Assembly: GCF_032335695.1 (NCBI RefSeq)
Contig: NZ_JACTOJ010000003.1
Coordinates: 248,001-312,000, forward strand
Length of the DNA stretch: 64,000 nt
Origin: JACTOJ01 sp032335695
GTDB lineage: Bacteria; Bacillota; Clostridia; Clostridiales; Clostridiaceae
Direction of reading: 5' to 3'
Made by a program: the position numbers and the translations under genes
Shown: positions 25,910-34,396 of the stretch, in pieces
How the letters are laid out: each line of letters starts with the position of its first letter
Numbering within the stretch: position 1 is the stretch's first letter
Notes under the pieces: generated by a model
The model's database searches: none
Seen by the model: the letters and a program-made list of their open reading frames with translations, nothing else
Told to the model about the DNA's origin: nothing

Positions 25910-26722
25910 ATGAAATTGAATAAGTTTAGTAATTTCATAAAGAAATTGTTATTGATATGTTGCGTGCTTTTAATGATTTGTACTCCAATAAATGTGTTTG
26001 CTAGAGCTGGAGGAGGAAGCAGCGGAGGAGGTTCTTCTGGAGGAAGTGGTGGAACTTCTGGTGGAAGCAGGAGTTCTGACTCATATCATGGAGGTGGATC
26101 CTCAGGAGGATATAATAGGCGAAGAAACAATCCAGTAGCAGATATAATAGCAGTTTCATTAATGGCAGTATCAGCATCCATAGGAATCATTGTCATTAAA
26201 GTAAGAATGGGGCAAAAGAAGATTAAATCTGCTGCAGTTATAAAAAGCTTATCTAAAAGCGATGATAATTGGAATTATGCTAATATAAAGCAGGATGTAG
26301 AAGAGGCCTTTTATAAGGTACAGCTTGCATGGACCGAGAGAAATCAGGATATAGCAAAGGAATACATGAGTGAAGAACTTTATATTAGGCATAAAACTCA
26401 GACTGAGTGGATGAAGGTACGAAAGGAAAAAAATATTCTTAAGAGAATGACTCTGCTAGGAGTATATCCTATAGGGGTGGAGGATTTCGAAGGAACAGAA
26501 AATGATATTCTTTGGATGCATATAAAGGCAAAATCAATAGACTACACTATTGATGAAGAAACAAATAAAGTTACTCAAGGCTCTAAATATAGAAGGGTTT
26601 ACTTTGAGGAATACTGGAAGTTCATCAGAAGGGATCATAGATGGGTATTAGATGATATAAAGCAGTTAGAGGATATAGATGACTTAAGTTTCTTTGGGAC
26701 AGAGATTGATCATAAGAAATAA
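25910..26722 (+). CDS. Membrane protein with Gly/Ser-rich segment and Tim44-like domain
   Basis: 270 residues. An N-terminal signal or membrane helix (about 10-30, ending VFARA) is followed by a low-complexity Gly/Ser segment (about 32-70), a second hydrophobic helix (about 77-96, ADIIAVSLMAVSASIGIIVI) and a C-terminal domain (about 120-262) like the bacterial Tim44-like domain (DVEEAFYKVQLAWTERNQDI, MSEELYIRHKTQTEWM). Bacterial members have no settled function. The ATG is only 3 nt from AGGAG, so the TTG at 25916 may be used instead. A short gap separates it from a HAD phosphatase gene. Confidence 0.75.
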   Translation: MKLNKFSNFIKKLLLICCVLLMICTPINVFARAGGGSSGGGSSGGSGGTSGGSRSSDSYHGGGSSGGYNRRRNNPVADIIAVSLMAVSASIGIIVIKVRMGQKKIKSAAVIKSLSKSDDNWNYANIKQDVEEAFYKVQLAWTERNQDIAKEYMSEELYIRHKTQTEWMKVRKEKNILKRMTLLGVYPIGVEDFEGTENDILWMHIKAKSIDYTIDEETNKVTQGSKYRRVYFEEYWKFIRRDHRWVLDDIKQLEDIDDLSFFGTEIDHKK

Positions 26723-26763
26723 TATTAAAATACAGCGAAGAAAATCTATTAACGGAGGAAATT

Positions 26764-27603
26764 ATGAGTTATAAATTGGTATGTGTAGACATGGATGGAA
26801 CTTTATTAAACACTAAGCATAAAGTGAGCACTGCCTCTAGGGAAGCTTTAAAAAAAGCTCATGACAAAGGTGTTCATATAGTTGTAAGCACGGGTAGAAT
26901 GTACACTGATGCAGAAGCATATTCAAGATTAATTGGTACTAAATCAGCGGTTATAGCCTCCAATGGAGCTTATATAAGAGAGAATAATGAAATCATATAT
27001 AAAAGTTTTTTTAGTGAAGAGGTATGCCTAAAATTATTTCAAATATTTTTAAGATATAATGTAAGTCCCATGTTTTATACTCCAGAGAGAATTTATTATG
27101 GAAACTTGATGTTTAAAATATTCTCCGATTATTTAAAATTACGTGGATACATAAATAAAGCTGTAAAATATAAGTGGATTGGAAATGAAAAGCAGTGGAA
27201 AAGTGTATTTAGATTAGAAGAAGGTAATATTGTAAAATGTGAATTAATTAATACTGATGTAAATAAATTAAAGAGAGTTAGAGAAGAGTTAGAGAAGCTT
27301 AAGGAAATTCAGGTGGCAAGCTCTTCTAAAAATAATATTGAGATAAACTGTCATGGAATATCTAAAGGTACAGCGGTAGAGAGATTAGCAGCCCATTATA
27401 ATATAAATAGAAAGGAAATTATAGCAATAGGTGACAGTGAGAATGACTTATCTATGATTGAATTTGCAGGCATGGGGATAGCTATGGGAAATGCTATAGA
27501 TTTAGTAAAAGAGAAAGCTGATTATATTACAGAAACTAATAGTAATGATGGAGTAGCAAAAGCTATAGATAAATTTATTAACAGTAATGAGGATAGAATA
27601 TGA
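26764..27603 (+). CDS. Cof-type HAD-IIB phosphatase
   Basis: 279 residues, a normal length for the Cof/YidA subfamily of sugar-phosphate and flavin-nucleotide phosphatases. Motif I is VDMDGTLLNT (residues 7-16), motif II STGRMY near 41, motif III the lysine of GISKGTAVERL, and motif IV GDSENDLSMIEFAGMGIAMGNA. The cap domain lies between motifs II and III. The substrate is unknown. Its last codons overlap the next gene by 4 bp (ATGA), so the two are translated together. Confidence 0.92.
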   Translation: MSYKLVCVDMDGTLLNTKHKVSTASREALKKAHDKGVHIVVSTGRMYTDAEAYSRLIGTKSAVIASNGAYIRENNEIIYKSFFSEEVCLKLFQIFLRYNVSPMFYTPERIYYGNLMFKIFSDYLKLRGYINKAVKYKWIGNEKQWKSVFRLEEGNIVKCELINTDVNKLKRVREELEKLKEIQVASSSKNNIEINCHGISKGTAVERLAAHYNINRKEIIAIGDSENDLSMIEFAGMGIAMGNAIDLVKEKADYITETNSNDGVAKAIDKFINSNEDRI

Positions 27604-28313
27604 AGAAGCTAAATGTAAGCTACAACAATACAAAGATAGAATTTGAATTATTATTGGCTCACAGAAAAACTATGAAAATCCAAATAAAAGCGCCGAATAC
27701 TGTAATAGTGACTGCCCCAATTAATGTTAAAGAAGAATGGGTGCTGGAGAAAATAAAAGATAAGGGAGCTTGGATTATAAAAAAACTAGAAGAAGTGAAA
27801 TCTGTCCAAATTCCTGCGGAGAAGAAATTTACTAATGGAGAACTTTTCATGTATCTAGGAAAAGAATATCCTCTTCAAATAAATATAGATACGCGGCTTA
27901 GAAAACCTAAGATTATGCTTTGGGCTGAGAAAATAATTGTAACTGCAGCTTCTAAGGAAAACCCAGTTATAAGACTATCTTTGGAGCAATGGTACAGAGA
28001 AATGGGACAAAAAGTAATAGAAGAAAGAGTTGAATATTATCAAAAATTTTTCCCTTTGAAACCGAGAAGCGTAAAGGTTAAAGAGCAAAAAAGTATATGG
28101 GGAAGCTGCACTGGGAGAAATGATCTGTTGTTTAATTGGAGATGTACCATGGGAGTGCTTACTTCCATAGATTATGTAGTAGTGCACGAGATGAGTCATA
28201 TGATACAGAAGGATCACTCAAAAAAGTTTTGGAGTATAGTAGAAGGTATACTTCCTGATTATAAGGAAAGGCAAGGTTGGCTCAAAATTAATGGTGCTAA
28301 GATGAATTTTTAA
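27600..28313 (+). CDS. YgjP-type zinc metallopeptidase-like protein
   Basis: 237 residues. The family signature is in the C-terminal half: SIWGSCTGRNDLLFNWR, then VVHEMSHMIQKDHSKKFW, whose HEMSH is a zinc-binding HExxH motif with a third histidine (DHSKKFW) downstream. The N-terminal region (RKTMKIQIKAPNTVIVTAP) also fits the YgjP/DUF45 family, found alone or near restriction systems. No signal peptide, so cytoplasmic. The substrate is unknown. Translationally coupled to the preceding phosphatase. Confidence 0.88.
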   Translation: MKKLNVSYNNTKIEFELLLAHRKTMKIQIKAPNTVIVTAPINVKEEWVLEKIKDKGAWIIKKLEEVKSVQIPAEKKFTNGELFMYLGKEYPLQINIDTRLRKPKIMLWAEKIIVTAASKENPVIRLSLEQWYREMGQKVIEERVEYYQKFFPLKPRSVKVKEQKSIWGSCTGRNDLLFNWRCTMGVLTSIDYVVVHEMSHMIQKDHSKKFWSIVEGILPDYKERQGWLKINGAKMNF

Positions 28314-28339
28314 GCTTATGTTATATTTTACTAATTTCA

Positions 28340-28368
28340 TTGACTTTTTATATGGAATTAATTATAAT
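28340..28368 (+). promoter_or_regulatory. Sigma-A type promoter for the FIST/chemoreceptor pair
   Basis: TTGACT, a 17-bp spacer and a perfect TATAAT. The leader would be about 105 nt long and AT-rich. Confidence 0.7.
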
Positions 28369-28479
28369 TATTCTGCAATAAATGTAAAATTTAATTGAAA
28401 TTTTATCTTATATCAAAAAAAATATAAAAAATAAACGCTATTTGTAATACTGTGTAATTTATTGTAGAGGGAGATATGC

Positions 28480-29580
28480 ATGAATTATAAAGTTGGAAAA
28501 AGCTCTAAAACCGATTTGGAACAAGCAATAAAGGAAGCCACCCAAGAACTTAATTCACCTAAATTATTATTGTTTTTTTCTGATGTGGAACATTTCGAAG
28601 GATACAATGAAAAGATAGGAGAAGAGTTCAAAAATAGCATTATTCTTGGAGCAACTACTTTTGCTGGCTTTTGTAAAGAAGGAGCTTATAAGAATACATT
28701 GCTTGTAATGGGGATTGAAGATGGCATCGAATGTTATGCAGATGTGCTTGAAGAAGCAGATAAATATCCATTAAAATATGTTGACAGATTAATAAACTGT
28801 GTGGACAAATTTAAAGATACCTCTAATACGGTATGTTTTGAGATTTCTTCATCATTAATAAGCTGTGAAGAGCTAGTCTTATCAACTCTAAACTCAGTTC
28901 TAGAAAAAAAGAACATCCCTTTATTCGGAGGCTCCTCCGGTGACTATGGAAAAGCAGAAAGAACTATGATTTCTTTCAATGGTAAAATATACGATAATGC
29001 CTGTGCTTTTGTAATAATAAAAAATCTAGGCGGAAGAATTAGGCTATACAGAGAAAATATATATAGGCCAACTACACATTTCTTTACTGCTACTAAAGTA
29101 GATGTAAGAAATCGTATAGTACATGAATTTGATAATAAACCTGCTGCAAAGGTAATGGCTGAAGCACTGAATACAACTGTTGAAAATCTTCCAAAGTATT
29201 TAGATAGTTACCCTCTTGGAAGAATTATTGGCAACGATATGTACATTACAGCAAACCAAGCTGTTTGCGAAAATAATGCCATGTCTTATCATGCAAGAGT
29301 TTATAATAATTCTAACATGGTGCTTTTAGAACCTGATGATTATAAGAAGGTAATTAATGAAACCGTAGATAAAGTTAAAAAGGAGATACCTAATCCGTCC
29401 TTAAGCATAATGATAAATTGCTTGGCGCGATCCATGCTTTTCGAAAAAGATGGATACATAAATGAATTTGCAAAAAATATGAGCATAGCTTTAGGAAATT
29501 ATATAGGCTTTGCAGGTTATGGAGAACAGCTTAATCATCAGCATTTTAATCAAACTATGGTTCTTGCTGTATTTGAATAG
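28480..29580 (+). CDS. FIST-domain sensor protein
   Basis: 366 residues. The FIST N domain covers about 25-195 (LLLFFSDVEHFEGYNEKIGEEF, ILGATTFAGFC, IPLFGGSSGDYGK) and the FIST C domain about 200-350 (PAAKVMAEAL, GNDMYITANQAV, NCLARSMLFEKDG, FAGYGEQ). FIST modules are ligand sensors, proposed to bind small molecules such as amino acids, and usually join signalling outputs. Here there is no output domain, but a soluble chemoreceptor signalling protein follows 13 bp downstream. No membrane segment. AGAGGGAGA precedes the ATG. Confidence 0.9.
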   Translation: MNYKVGKSSKTDLEQAIKEATQELNSPKLLLFFSDVEHFEGYNEKIGEEFKNSIILGATTFAGFCKEGAYKNTLLVMGIEDGIECYADVLEEADKYPLKYVDRLINCVDKFKDTSNTVCFEISSSLISCEELVLSTLNSVLEKKNIPLFGGSSGDYGKAERTMISFNGKIYDNACAFVIIKNLGGRIRLYRENIYRPTTHFFTATKVDVRNRIVHEFDNKPAAKVMAEALNTTVENLPKYLDSYPLGRIIGNDMYITANQAVCENNAMSYHARVYNNSNMVLLEPDDYKKVINETVDKVKKEIPNPSLSIMINCLARSMLFEKDGYINEFAKNMSIALGNYIGFAGYGEQLNHQHFNQTMVLAVFE

Positions 29581-29593
29581 GTGAGGTATAGAT

Positions 29594-30577
29594 ATGAAGT
29601 GGTTTAGATCAGATAAAACTAAGACCGTAAAGACCAAGGAAGAATCAAATTTTTCAGTAGAACAAAAAGAAATTGTAGATTTGAGAAAAACTCCAGATCA
29701 TGATAAAAATATTAACTATGGAATTCTACATATTGAAGAAAAACTTGAAGATTTTATGGAAGAAGAAGTAAAAGTAACTCAGTCTATTAAAGATATAGAT
29801 AATACATATTCAAAAATCAATAGCATACAAGAGATGATTAATAAATTGGATACTAACTTTAATGATTTCAGCCAGTATGCTAGCAAGATAAATGGAGTTA
29901 TGGAACGTTCTGAAGTGGCAGTTAAGCAAGCAGATGATAAAATGGGGACTTTGGCGCATAAAATTAATGGTACATGTACTCAGCTTGATTCTATTACGCA
30001 AGCTTTTTATGGATTGGAAAGCAGCTCTAAAAATATTCAAGAGATGTCTAATAGTATTACAAGTATAGCTGACAGCACCAATCTTTTAGCATTAAATGCG
30101 TCCATTGAGGCTGCTAGAGCAGGAGAAGCTGGAAGAGGCTTCGCAGTTGTAGCAGAGGAAATAAGAAAGCTTTCTTCTTCAACTACAGAATTAGTAAGCG
30201 GAATAGACGAAAGCGTTAAAAAACTATATGAAAGTATAGACTCCTTGAGAGAAGAAATAAGATCATCAAAAGTAGCCACTCAAGATAATTTTGAATACGC
30301 TCAAAATGTTCAAAAAGATTTTAAGCAGGTTACAGACTGCACAGATGAAGTAAAGAACTTTAGTCAGCATATAATAAAAGGCATGAAAATGACAAGCTCT
30401 GAAATAAATGGGGCAGCTACAGGAGTTGGATCAGTTGCTGAACTTGTTAATTCCTTTGGGGATAAATTAGACAAATTGAATTTAAGGATGAATACAAGAT
30501 CTACTATTATTTGTGACATTACTGATTTCCTGCAGCAGATAGAGAACTTGTTAGCAGATTCGATAAAAGAGAAATAA
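29594..30577 (+). CDS. Soluble methyl-accepting signalling protein paired with the FIST sensor
   Basis: 327 residues with no transmembrane segment and no recognisable sensor domain. About 90 N-terminal residues are charged, then a long coiled coil carries the signalling tip NLLALNASIEAARAGEAGRG and the following helix (FAVVAEEIRKLSSS). It is an output module without input, and with the FIST gene 13 bp upstream it looks like a two-protein receptor: the FIST protein binds ligand and this protein signals to CheA/CheW. The pairing is inference from adjacency. Followed by a terminator. Confidence 0.88.
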   Translation: MKWFRSDKTKTVKTKEESNFSVEQKEIVDLRKTPDHDKNINYGILHIEEKLEDFMEEEVKVTQSIKDIDNTYSKINSIQEMINKLDTNFNDFSQYASKINGVMERSEVAVKQADDKMGTLAHKINGTCTQLDSITQAFYGLESSSKNIQEMSNSITSIADSTNLLALNASIEAARAGEAGRGFAVVAEEIRKLSSSTTELVSGIDESVKKLYESIDSLREEIRSSKVATQDNFEYAQNVQKDFKQVTDCTDEVKNFSQHIIKGMKMTSSEINGAATGVGSVAELVNSFGDKLDKLNLRMNTRSTIICDITDFLQQIENLLADSIKEK

Positions 30578-30603
30578 AAAAATATTTTCAAAATATAGCT
30601 TTG

Positions 30604-30654
30604 AGCTTATTTAGTTGCTTGTAACTTGCATACTGAATAAGCTTTGTTTTTTAT
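30604..30654 (+). terminator. Terminator after the FIST/chemoreceptor operon
   Basis: AGCTTATTTAGT pairs with ACTGAATAAGCT, followed by GTTTTTTATTTTT. It overlaps the end of the converging fetB gene. Confidence 0.8.
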
Positions 30655-31421
30655 TTTTGCACCAGCTGTTTTCTATTAGTGAAGAAACCCTTGTAGGATA
30701 AATAGCATGCTATGAAAGAAGATATTGAGGTAGTTGAAAGGAGCATGAATGTCACCATTATCTGATATTTGATTGCTTCTACTGGTGGTGTGCCAGCAAG
30801 TATAAGCCCTGTCATCATACCGGGTAATGATACAATGCCTAAGGTCTTTGCTGAGTCAATTGTTGGAAGCATGCCAGTTTTTATTGAATCCCTAATTATA
30901 TCAATAGCAGATGGCAAGATATCCGCGCCAAGTGAAAGCTTTGTTTCAACTTCTTCTCTTTTATTTTTAAAATTTGAACTTAATTGCCTGTAACAAAGTC
31001 CTAAAGCTACCATTGCATTGCTTATTATCATACCGCTGACAGGAATAATTTGATAAGGCTCATATTTGATTGCACGAGAAAATACAAGAATAGCAAGGGT
31101 TGATATAGTTCCTACAGCTATTGATATAAAAGATATCAGCAGTCCGTTTTTTATTGCTTTACCTCTTTTGGAAGCATTATATGCGGCATTGAAAGTCATG
31201 AATAAAAGAAGTATGGTTGTAAATATTGGATTGTTAAAACCAAAAATATAATTAAGCAAATACCCTACAATGATAAGTTGAAGGATTGCTCTGACAACGC
31301 TTATTATAATTTCCTTCTCAAGTTTTAATTTCTGAAAATATGAAAACAATAAGGACACCAATACTAGAGATGAGGAAATTAAAAGTGAAGAAGTATTCAT
31401 TAAATTACTGCTTACGTTCAT
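30651..31421 (-). CDS. fetB: FetB-type iron-export ABC permease
   Basis: 256 residues with about seven membrane helices. Family segments include FNAAYNASKRGKAIKNG, MIISNAMVALGLCYRQLS and TLGIVSLPGMMTGLILAGTPPVEAIKYQIMVTF (quoted in part), all typical of the FetB/YbbM (UPF0014) permease that with FetA exports iron or relieves metal and oxidative stress. The gene overlaps fetA by 4 bp, so it is translationally coupled. Confidence 0.9.
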   Translation of the reverse strand: MNVSSNLMNTSSLLISSSLVLVSLLFSYFQKLKLEKEIIISVVRAILQLIIVGYLLNYIFGFNNPIFTTILLLFMTFNAAYNASKRGKAIKNGLLISFISIAVGTISTLAILVFSRAIKYEPYQIIPVSGMIISNAMVALGLCYRQLSSNFKNKREEVETKLSLGADILPSAIDIIRDSIKTGMLPTIDSAKTLGIVSLPGMMTGLILAGTPPVEAIKYQIMVTFMLLSTTSISSFIACYLSYKGFFTNRKQLVQK

Positions 31422-32074
31422 TTTAGCACCTCCAATGATTTTATTTTACCAGCTTCAATGGTTAATAATTTATGTGCATCTCTCTTACTTTGTTCAGGAT
31501 TATGTGTTATCCAAATGATGGTTGTACCGTTTTGGTTCAGCAATTTTATCACATTTTCAACAATTAAGGTATTATTAACATCCAGTGCAGAGGTTATTTC
31601 ATCCAAAAGCAATATTTCAGGCTTAGATAACAATGTTCTGATAAGCGCAATCCTCTGCTTTTCGCCGCCAGACAGATTTTTCACATCCTTTTCTAAATAT
31701 TCTTTATCAAGATTAAAAAGGGTTAAAAGTTCTTCTGCCCTTTTTAAATCTACTTTAATGCCTCTTATTTGATATGGAAAATAAATATTATCCATAACTG
31801 TTTCGCCAAAAAGATATGGAGTTTGAAAGCAGTATGCAATATTTTTTCTGAGTTCAATAGGATTATGTTCCATAATAGATTTATTTTTATATATTATTGT
31901 ACCTTTTGTTGGACTTATTAGGTGGCAGCAAAGTTTAAGAAAGGTGCTTTTACCACTTCCAGATGGACCGACAACAGAAATATAATCACCTTGATTAATG
32001 GACATTGTTATATCTTTTAGTATAGTTTTATTATCATTAATAAAAAATGTATTTTGGAATTCTAATAACGGCAA
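31418..32074 (-). CDS. fetA: FetA-type ABC transporter ATPase
   Basis: 218 residues from the TTG at 32074, which has GGGGGAAG correctly spaced upstream and gives the usual FetA length; the frame extends 22 codons further without a ribosome site. Walker A is GPSGSGKST, the signature LSGGEKQRIALIRTLL, and Walker B ILLLDEITSAL with a following His loop (WITHNPEQ). It energises the FetB permease encoded by the overlapping gene. A predicted role in iron efflux follows from characterised homologues. Confidence 0.88.
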   Translation of the reverse strand: MPLLEFQNTFFINDNKTILKDITMSINQGDYISVVGPSGSGKSTFLKLCCHLISPTKGTIIYKNKSIMEHNPIELRKNIAYCFQTPYLFGETVMDNIYFPYQIRGIKVDLKRAEELLTLFNLDKEYLEKDVKNLSGGEKQRIALIRTLLSKPEILLLDEITSALDVNNTLIVENVIKLLNQNGTTIIWITHNPEQSKRDAHKLLTIEAGKIKSLEVLK

Positions 32075-32267
32075 AGGACTTCCCCCAATCAATAAACATT
32101 TTTTTATGTTTTTAATATACGTTTTGAACTTATTATTCAAATTTAGTATCTTATTGACTATAGTTTACTTAGCTGATAAGATAATACAGAAAAACTATTA
32201 ATTTTTACATCTTACTTCTTAATGAATAGAATAAATAATCTTTTTGCTACAGCTCCATATTTAATGA

Positions 32268-32954
32268 CTAAACTATTTGTCTAAGCTTCATTAAGTCTGA
32301 GATTTCATAGGTTGGGTTTAAATTAGTTTTGTTGCTTAATTTTTTCGGATTGTACCAGCAAGTATCTATTCCAAAATTTATGCCGCCTTGTATATCTGAA
32401 CTTAAGCTGTCGCCAACCATTAATACCTTCTTCTTATTAATGCATTTTAAAGTGTTTAAGGCATACTGAAATATTTCTGGATTAGGTTTTGATATTTCAA
32501 TTTCCTCAGAAATGACAACTGTTTCAAAAAATTTTCCTATTACAGATTTTCTTACTCTATTATGCTGTACATCCTTTAGACCGTTAGTTACGATAGCAAG
32601 TCTATAGGAAGCTTCATGTAAGCTTTCTATTAAATTTGTACTGCTTTCGAATAAAAAGGATGCCTCTGATAGATGCTGAGCGTAGTGTTTTGCGAATTCA
32701 TTTCCATCAAATTTTTCTTCTAAAGCTTTGGATAATCTTCTGAATCTTTCCACATTCAAGTCTTTCTGTTCAATTAGACCATTTTCGAGTTCCTTCCAAA
32801 TGGCGGAGTTTATAGTCTTGTATATGCTTAAATGGTAATTTTCATTATAATCTATGTTGAAATCTATCATAGTATTTTTTAAAGCATGCTTTTCAGATTT
32901 TTCAAAATCGAATAAGGTTTCATCTGCATCAAATAATATAACTTCATATTTCAT
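32268..32954 (-). CDS. YjjG-type HAD nucleotidase
   Basis: 228 residues. HAD motif I is FDADETLFDFEKSE, with a Glu in place of the usual Gly as is typical of the YjjG/YfnB subgroup; motif II is IVTNGLKDVQ, and motif III/IV KPNPEIFQYAL and GDSLSSDIQGG. YjjG-type enzymes dephosphorylate non-canonical pyrimidine nucleotides, a house-cleaning activity. AGGGGGA precedes the ATG. Upstream lies a long gene-poor stretch with a FecCD remnant. Confidence 0.88.
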   Translation of the reverse strand: MKYEVILFDADETLFDFEKSEKHALKNTMIDFNIDYNENYHLSIYKTINSAIWKELENGLIEQKDLNVERFRRLSKALEEKFDGNEFAKHYAQHLSEASFLFESSTNLIESLHEASYRLAIVTNGLKDVQHNRVRKSVIGKFFETVVISEEIEISKPNPEIFQYALNTLKCINKKKVLMVGDSLSSDIQGGINFGIDTCWYNPKKLSNKTNLNPTYEISDLMKLRQIV

Positions 32955-33119
32955 GAATATAAATCCCCCTGTAATCTGTGATATGTTATATAAGTTACCA
33001 CATCTGCGAAAATATTAATAGGACATATGTCATGCTAGTATTTTATTGGAGTAAATTTTTCTTACTATAAAGTAAAATAAAAATTGAATTAGAAAATAGG
33101 CTAAGTATTTCTAAAATGT

Positions 33120-33281
33120 GAGTTTGCTTTTTCAGGTGCTATTGTAGCAATTATTGGAGCACCTTATTTTATATACTTGCTAGCTAGAAAAGGCAAAAAA
33201 GCAAATAAAAAATATTATAAAAAACTACAAAAAATTATTATAAAAACTGTTGACAGCTCCAAGAAAACAATGTATGATTAA
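33120..33281 (+). pseudogene. C-terminal remnant of a FecCD-type iron-siderophore permease
   Basis: The frame reads FAFSGAIVAIIGAPYFIYLL followed by ARKGKK, which is the characteristic last segment of FecCD/BtuC permeases (the IGAPFFIYLL motif). Nothing homologous precedes it, and no start codon is available, so only about 25 recognisable residues of a gene of about 330 codons survive; the frame then runs through unrelated lysine-rich sequence to a TAA. The stretch 32955-33423 otherwise holds the promoter and leader of the beta-glucoside operon. Confidence 0.6.
33250..33278 (+). promoter_or_regulatory. Promoter of the beta-glucoside (licT-bgl) operon
   Basis: A consensus TTGACA, a 17-bp spacer and TATGAT. 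It lies inside the non-homologous tail of the FecCD remnant. Confidence 0.75.
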
Positions 33282-33288
33282 AACATCA

Positions 33289-33302
33289 AGAAAACGTTTA
33301 TA
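33289..33302. promoter_or_regulatory. Probable catabolite-responsive element (cre)
   Basis: AGAAAACGTTTATA agrees with the CcpA consensus at most positions and is just downstream of the promoter, where CcpA would block transcription in the presence of preferred sugars. Confidence 0.55.
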
Positions 33303-33311
33303 TGGTTGTTT

Positions 33312-33341
33312 GGATTGTTACTGACTCGATCAGGCAAAACC
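33312..33341 (+). promoter_or_regulatory. First ribonucleic antiterminator (RAT) of the bgl operon
   Basis: GGATTGTTACTG at the 5' side and AGGCAAAACC at the 3' side match the LicT/BglG target. The 3' arm overlaps the terminator at 33336-33392, so LicT binding would prevent termination ahead of its own gene. Confidence 0.9.
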
Positions 33342-33392
33342 TTAGTTAATTAAAAAGATTTATGTCTTTTATAAATTAACTAAGGTTTTTTT
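33336..33392 (+). terminator. LicT-controlled terminator upstream of licT
   Basis: AAAACCTTAGTTAATT pairs with AATTAACTAAGGTTTT and is followed by a T-run. Confidence 0.9.
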
Positions 33393-33423
33393 CATAAAAG
33401 CTATTATAGGATGGAGGATAGGG

Positions 33424-34266
33424 ATGGTAATACAGAAGATATTTAATAATAATGTCATATTAGCAAAAGATTCAGATAAACATGAATTCGTTGTTATGGG
33501 GCGGGGAATCGCATTTAAAAAGAATGCGGGAGAAAAGGTGGATGAGAGTCTTGTAGAGAAGACATTCATTCTTAAACAAAAGGATGCCTCTGAAAAATTT
33601 AAGTTATTATTAGAAGATGTGCCTATGGAATATGTATCTCTATGCTATGATGTAATCGAATACGCTAAGAATGTATTAGATATCAAACTAAATGACTATA
33701 TATATGTTACACTTACAGATCATATCAGCAATACATTAAATATGTATAGCGAGGGAATAAGAAATACTAATCCATTGATTTGGGAAATTAAAAAATTTTA
33801 TCCCAAGGAATTCAATGTGGGATTAAAAGCATTAGAATTTATTAAGGATGAAACTGAAAAACTTTTAGATGAAGATGAAGCAGCTAATATAGCCCTTCAT
33901 TTGATAAATGCGCAGATTAACAGTTCCTACAATAAGGCTGATGATGTGGCTAAAAATGCAAAAATGATACAGGATATTTTAAACATTGTCAAGTATACCT
34001 ATAATATATCACTAGATGAAAAATCTATAAGCTATGAAAGATTTGTTACACATTTAAGGTTTTTCTTCCAAAGGTTAAATAAAAAAGAAAATTCAAAAAT
34101 AGATGCTGCAGAAGGAGTTGAAGAAGATTTTTTATTGAAACAGGTTAGGGAAAAATATAAATCAGCTTATAATTGTATGCTTAAAATAGAAAAATATTTA
34201 GAAAAAGAGTTATCAGATGAAGAAAAATTGTACCTAACTGTTCATATTCAGAGGATTACTCAATAA
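33424..34266 (+). CDS. licT: LicT/BglG-family transcriptional antiterminator
   Basis: 280 residues. The N-terminal RNA-binding CAT domain (1-55, IQKIFNNNVILAKD and EFVVMGRGIAFKKNAGEKVD) precedes two PTS regulation domains, PRD1 (about 65-170) and PRD2 (about 175-280), with regulatory histidines such as TDHIS, IALHLINAQ and TVHIQRITQ. When beta-glucoside is present and PRD phosphorylation changes, it binds the RAT sequences and allows read-through of the two terminators flanking its gene. GGAGGATAGGG precedes the ATG. Confidence 0.95.
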   Translation: MVIQKIFNNNVILAKDSDKHEFVVMGRGIAFKKNAGEKVDESLVEKTFILKQKDASEKFKLLLEDVPMEYVSLCYDVIEYAKNVLDIKLNDYIYVTLTDHISNTLNMYSEGIRNTNPLIWEIKKFYPKEFNVGLKALEFIKDETEKLLDEDEAANIALHLINAQINSSYNKADDVAKNAKMIQDILNIVKYTYNISLDEKSISYERFVTHLRFFFQRLNKKENSKIDAAEGVEEDFLLKQVREKYKSAYNCMLKIEKYLEKELSDEEKLYLTVHIQRITQ

Positions 34267-34279
34267 AATTTAATATTTT

Positions 34280-34308
34280 GGATTGTTACTGGTAAAGCAG
34301 GCGAGACC
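34280..34308 (+). promoter_or_regulatory. Second RAT, between licT and bglP
   Basis: GGATTGTTACTGG, then AGGCGAGACC, match the antiterminator consensus; the 3' arm overlaps the following terminator. Confidence 0.9.
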
Positions 34309-34367
34309 AAATCAGATAGTAATATATTTTAACGTATTTTACTATCCGTGCTGGGTCTCGCTTTTTT
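34301..34367 (+). terminator. LicT-controlled terminator upstream of bglP
   Basis: GCGAGACC pairs with GGTCTCGC, with a nested GATAGTAA/TTACTATC stem, followed by six T residues. Confidence 0.92.
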
Positions 34368-34396
34368 ATATAAAAAATACAAAGGAGATGTAAAAA

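Noticed and set aside
25961..26120. The Gly/Ser-rich DNA segment as a tandem repeat array
   Set aside because: The repetition is only at the level of Gly and Ser codons; there is no regular DNA period.
33120..33281. The FecCD-like frame as a functional small membrane protein
   Set aside because: It has no start codon or ribosome site, and its recognisable part is only the last segment of a much longer permease.
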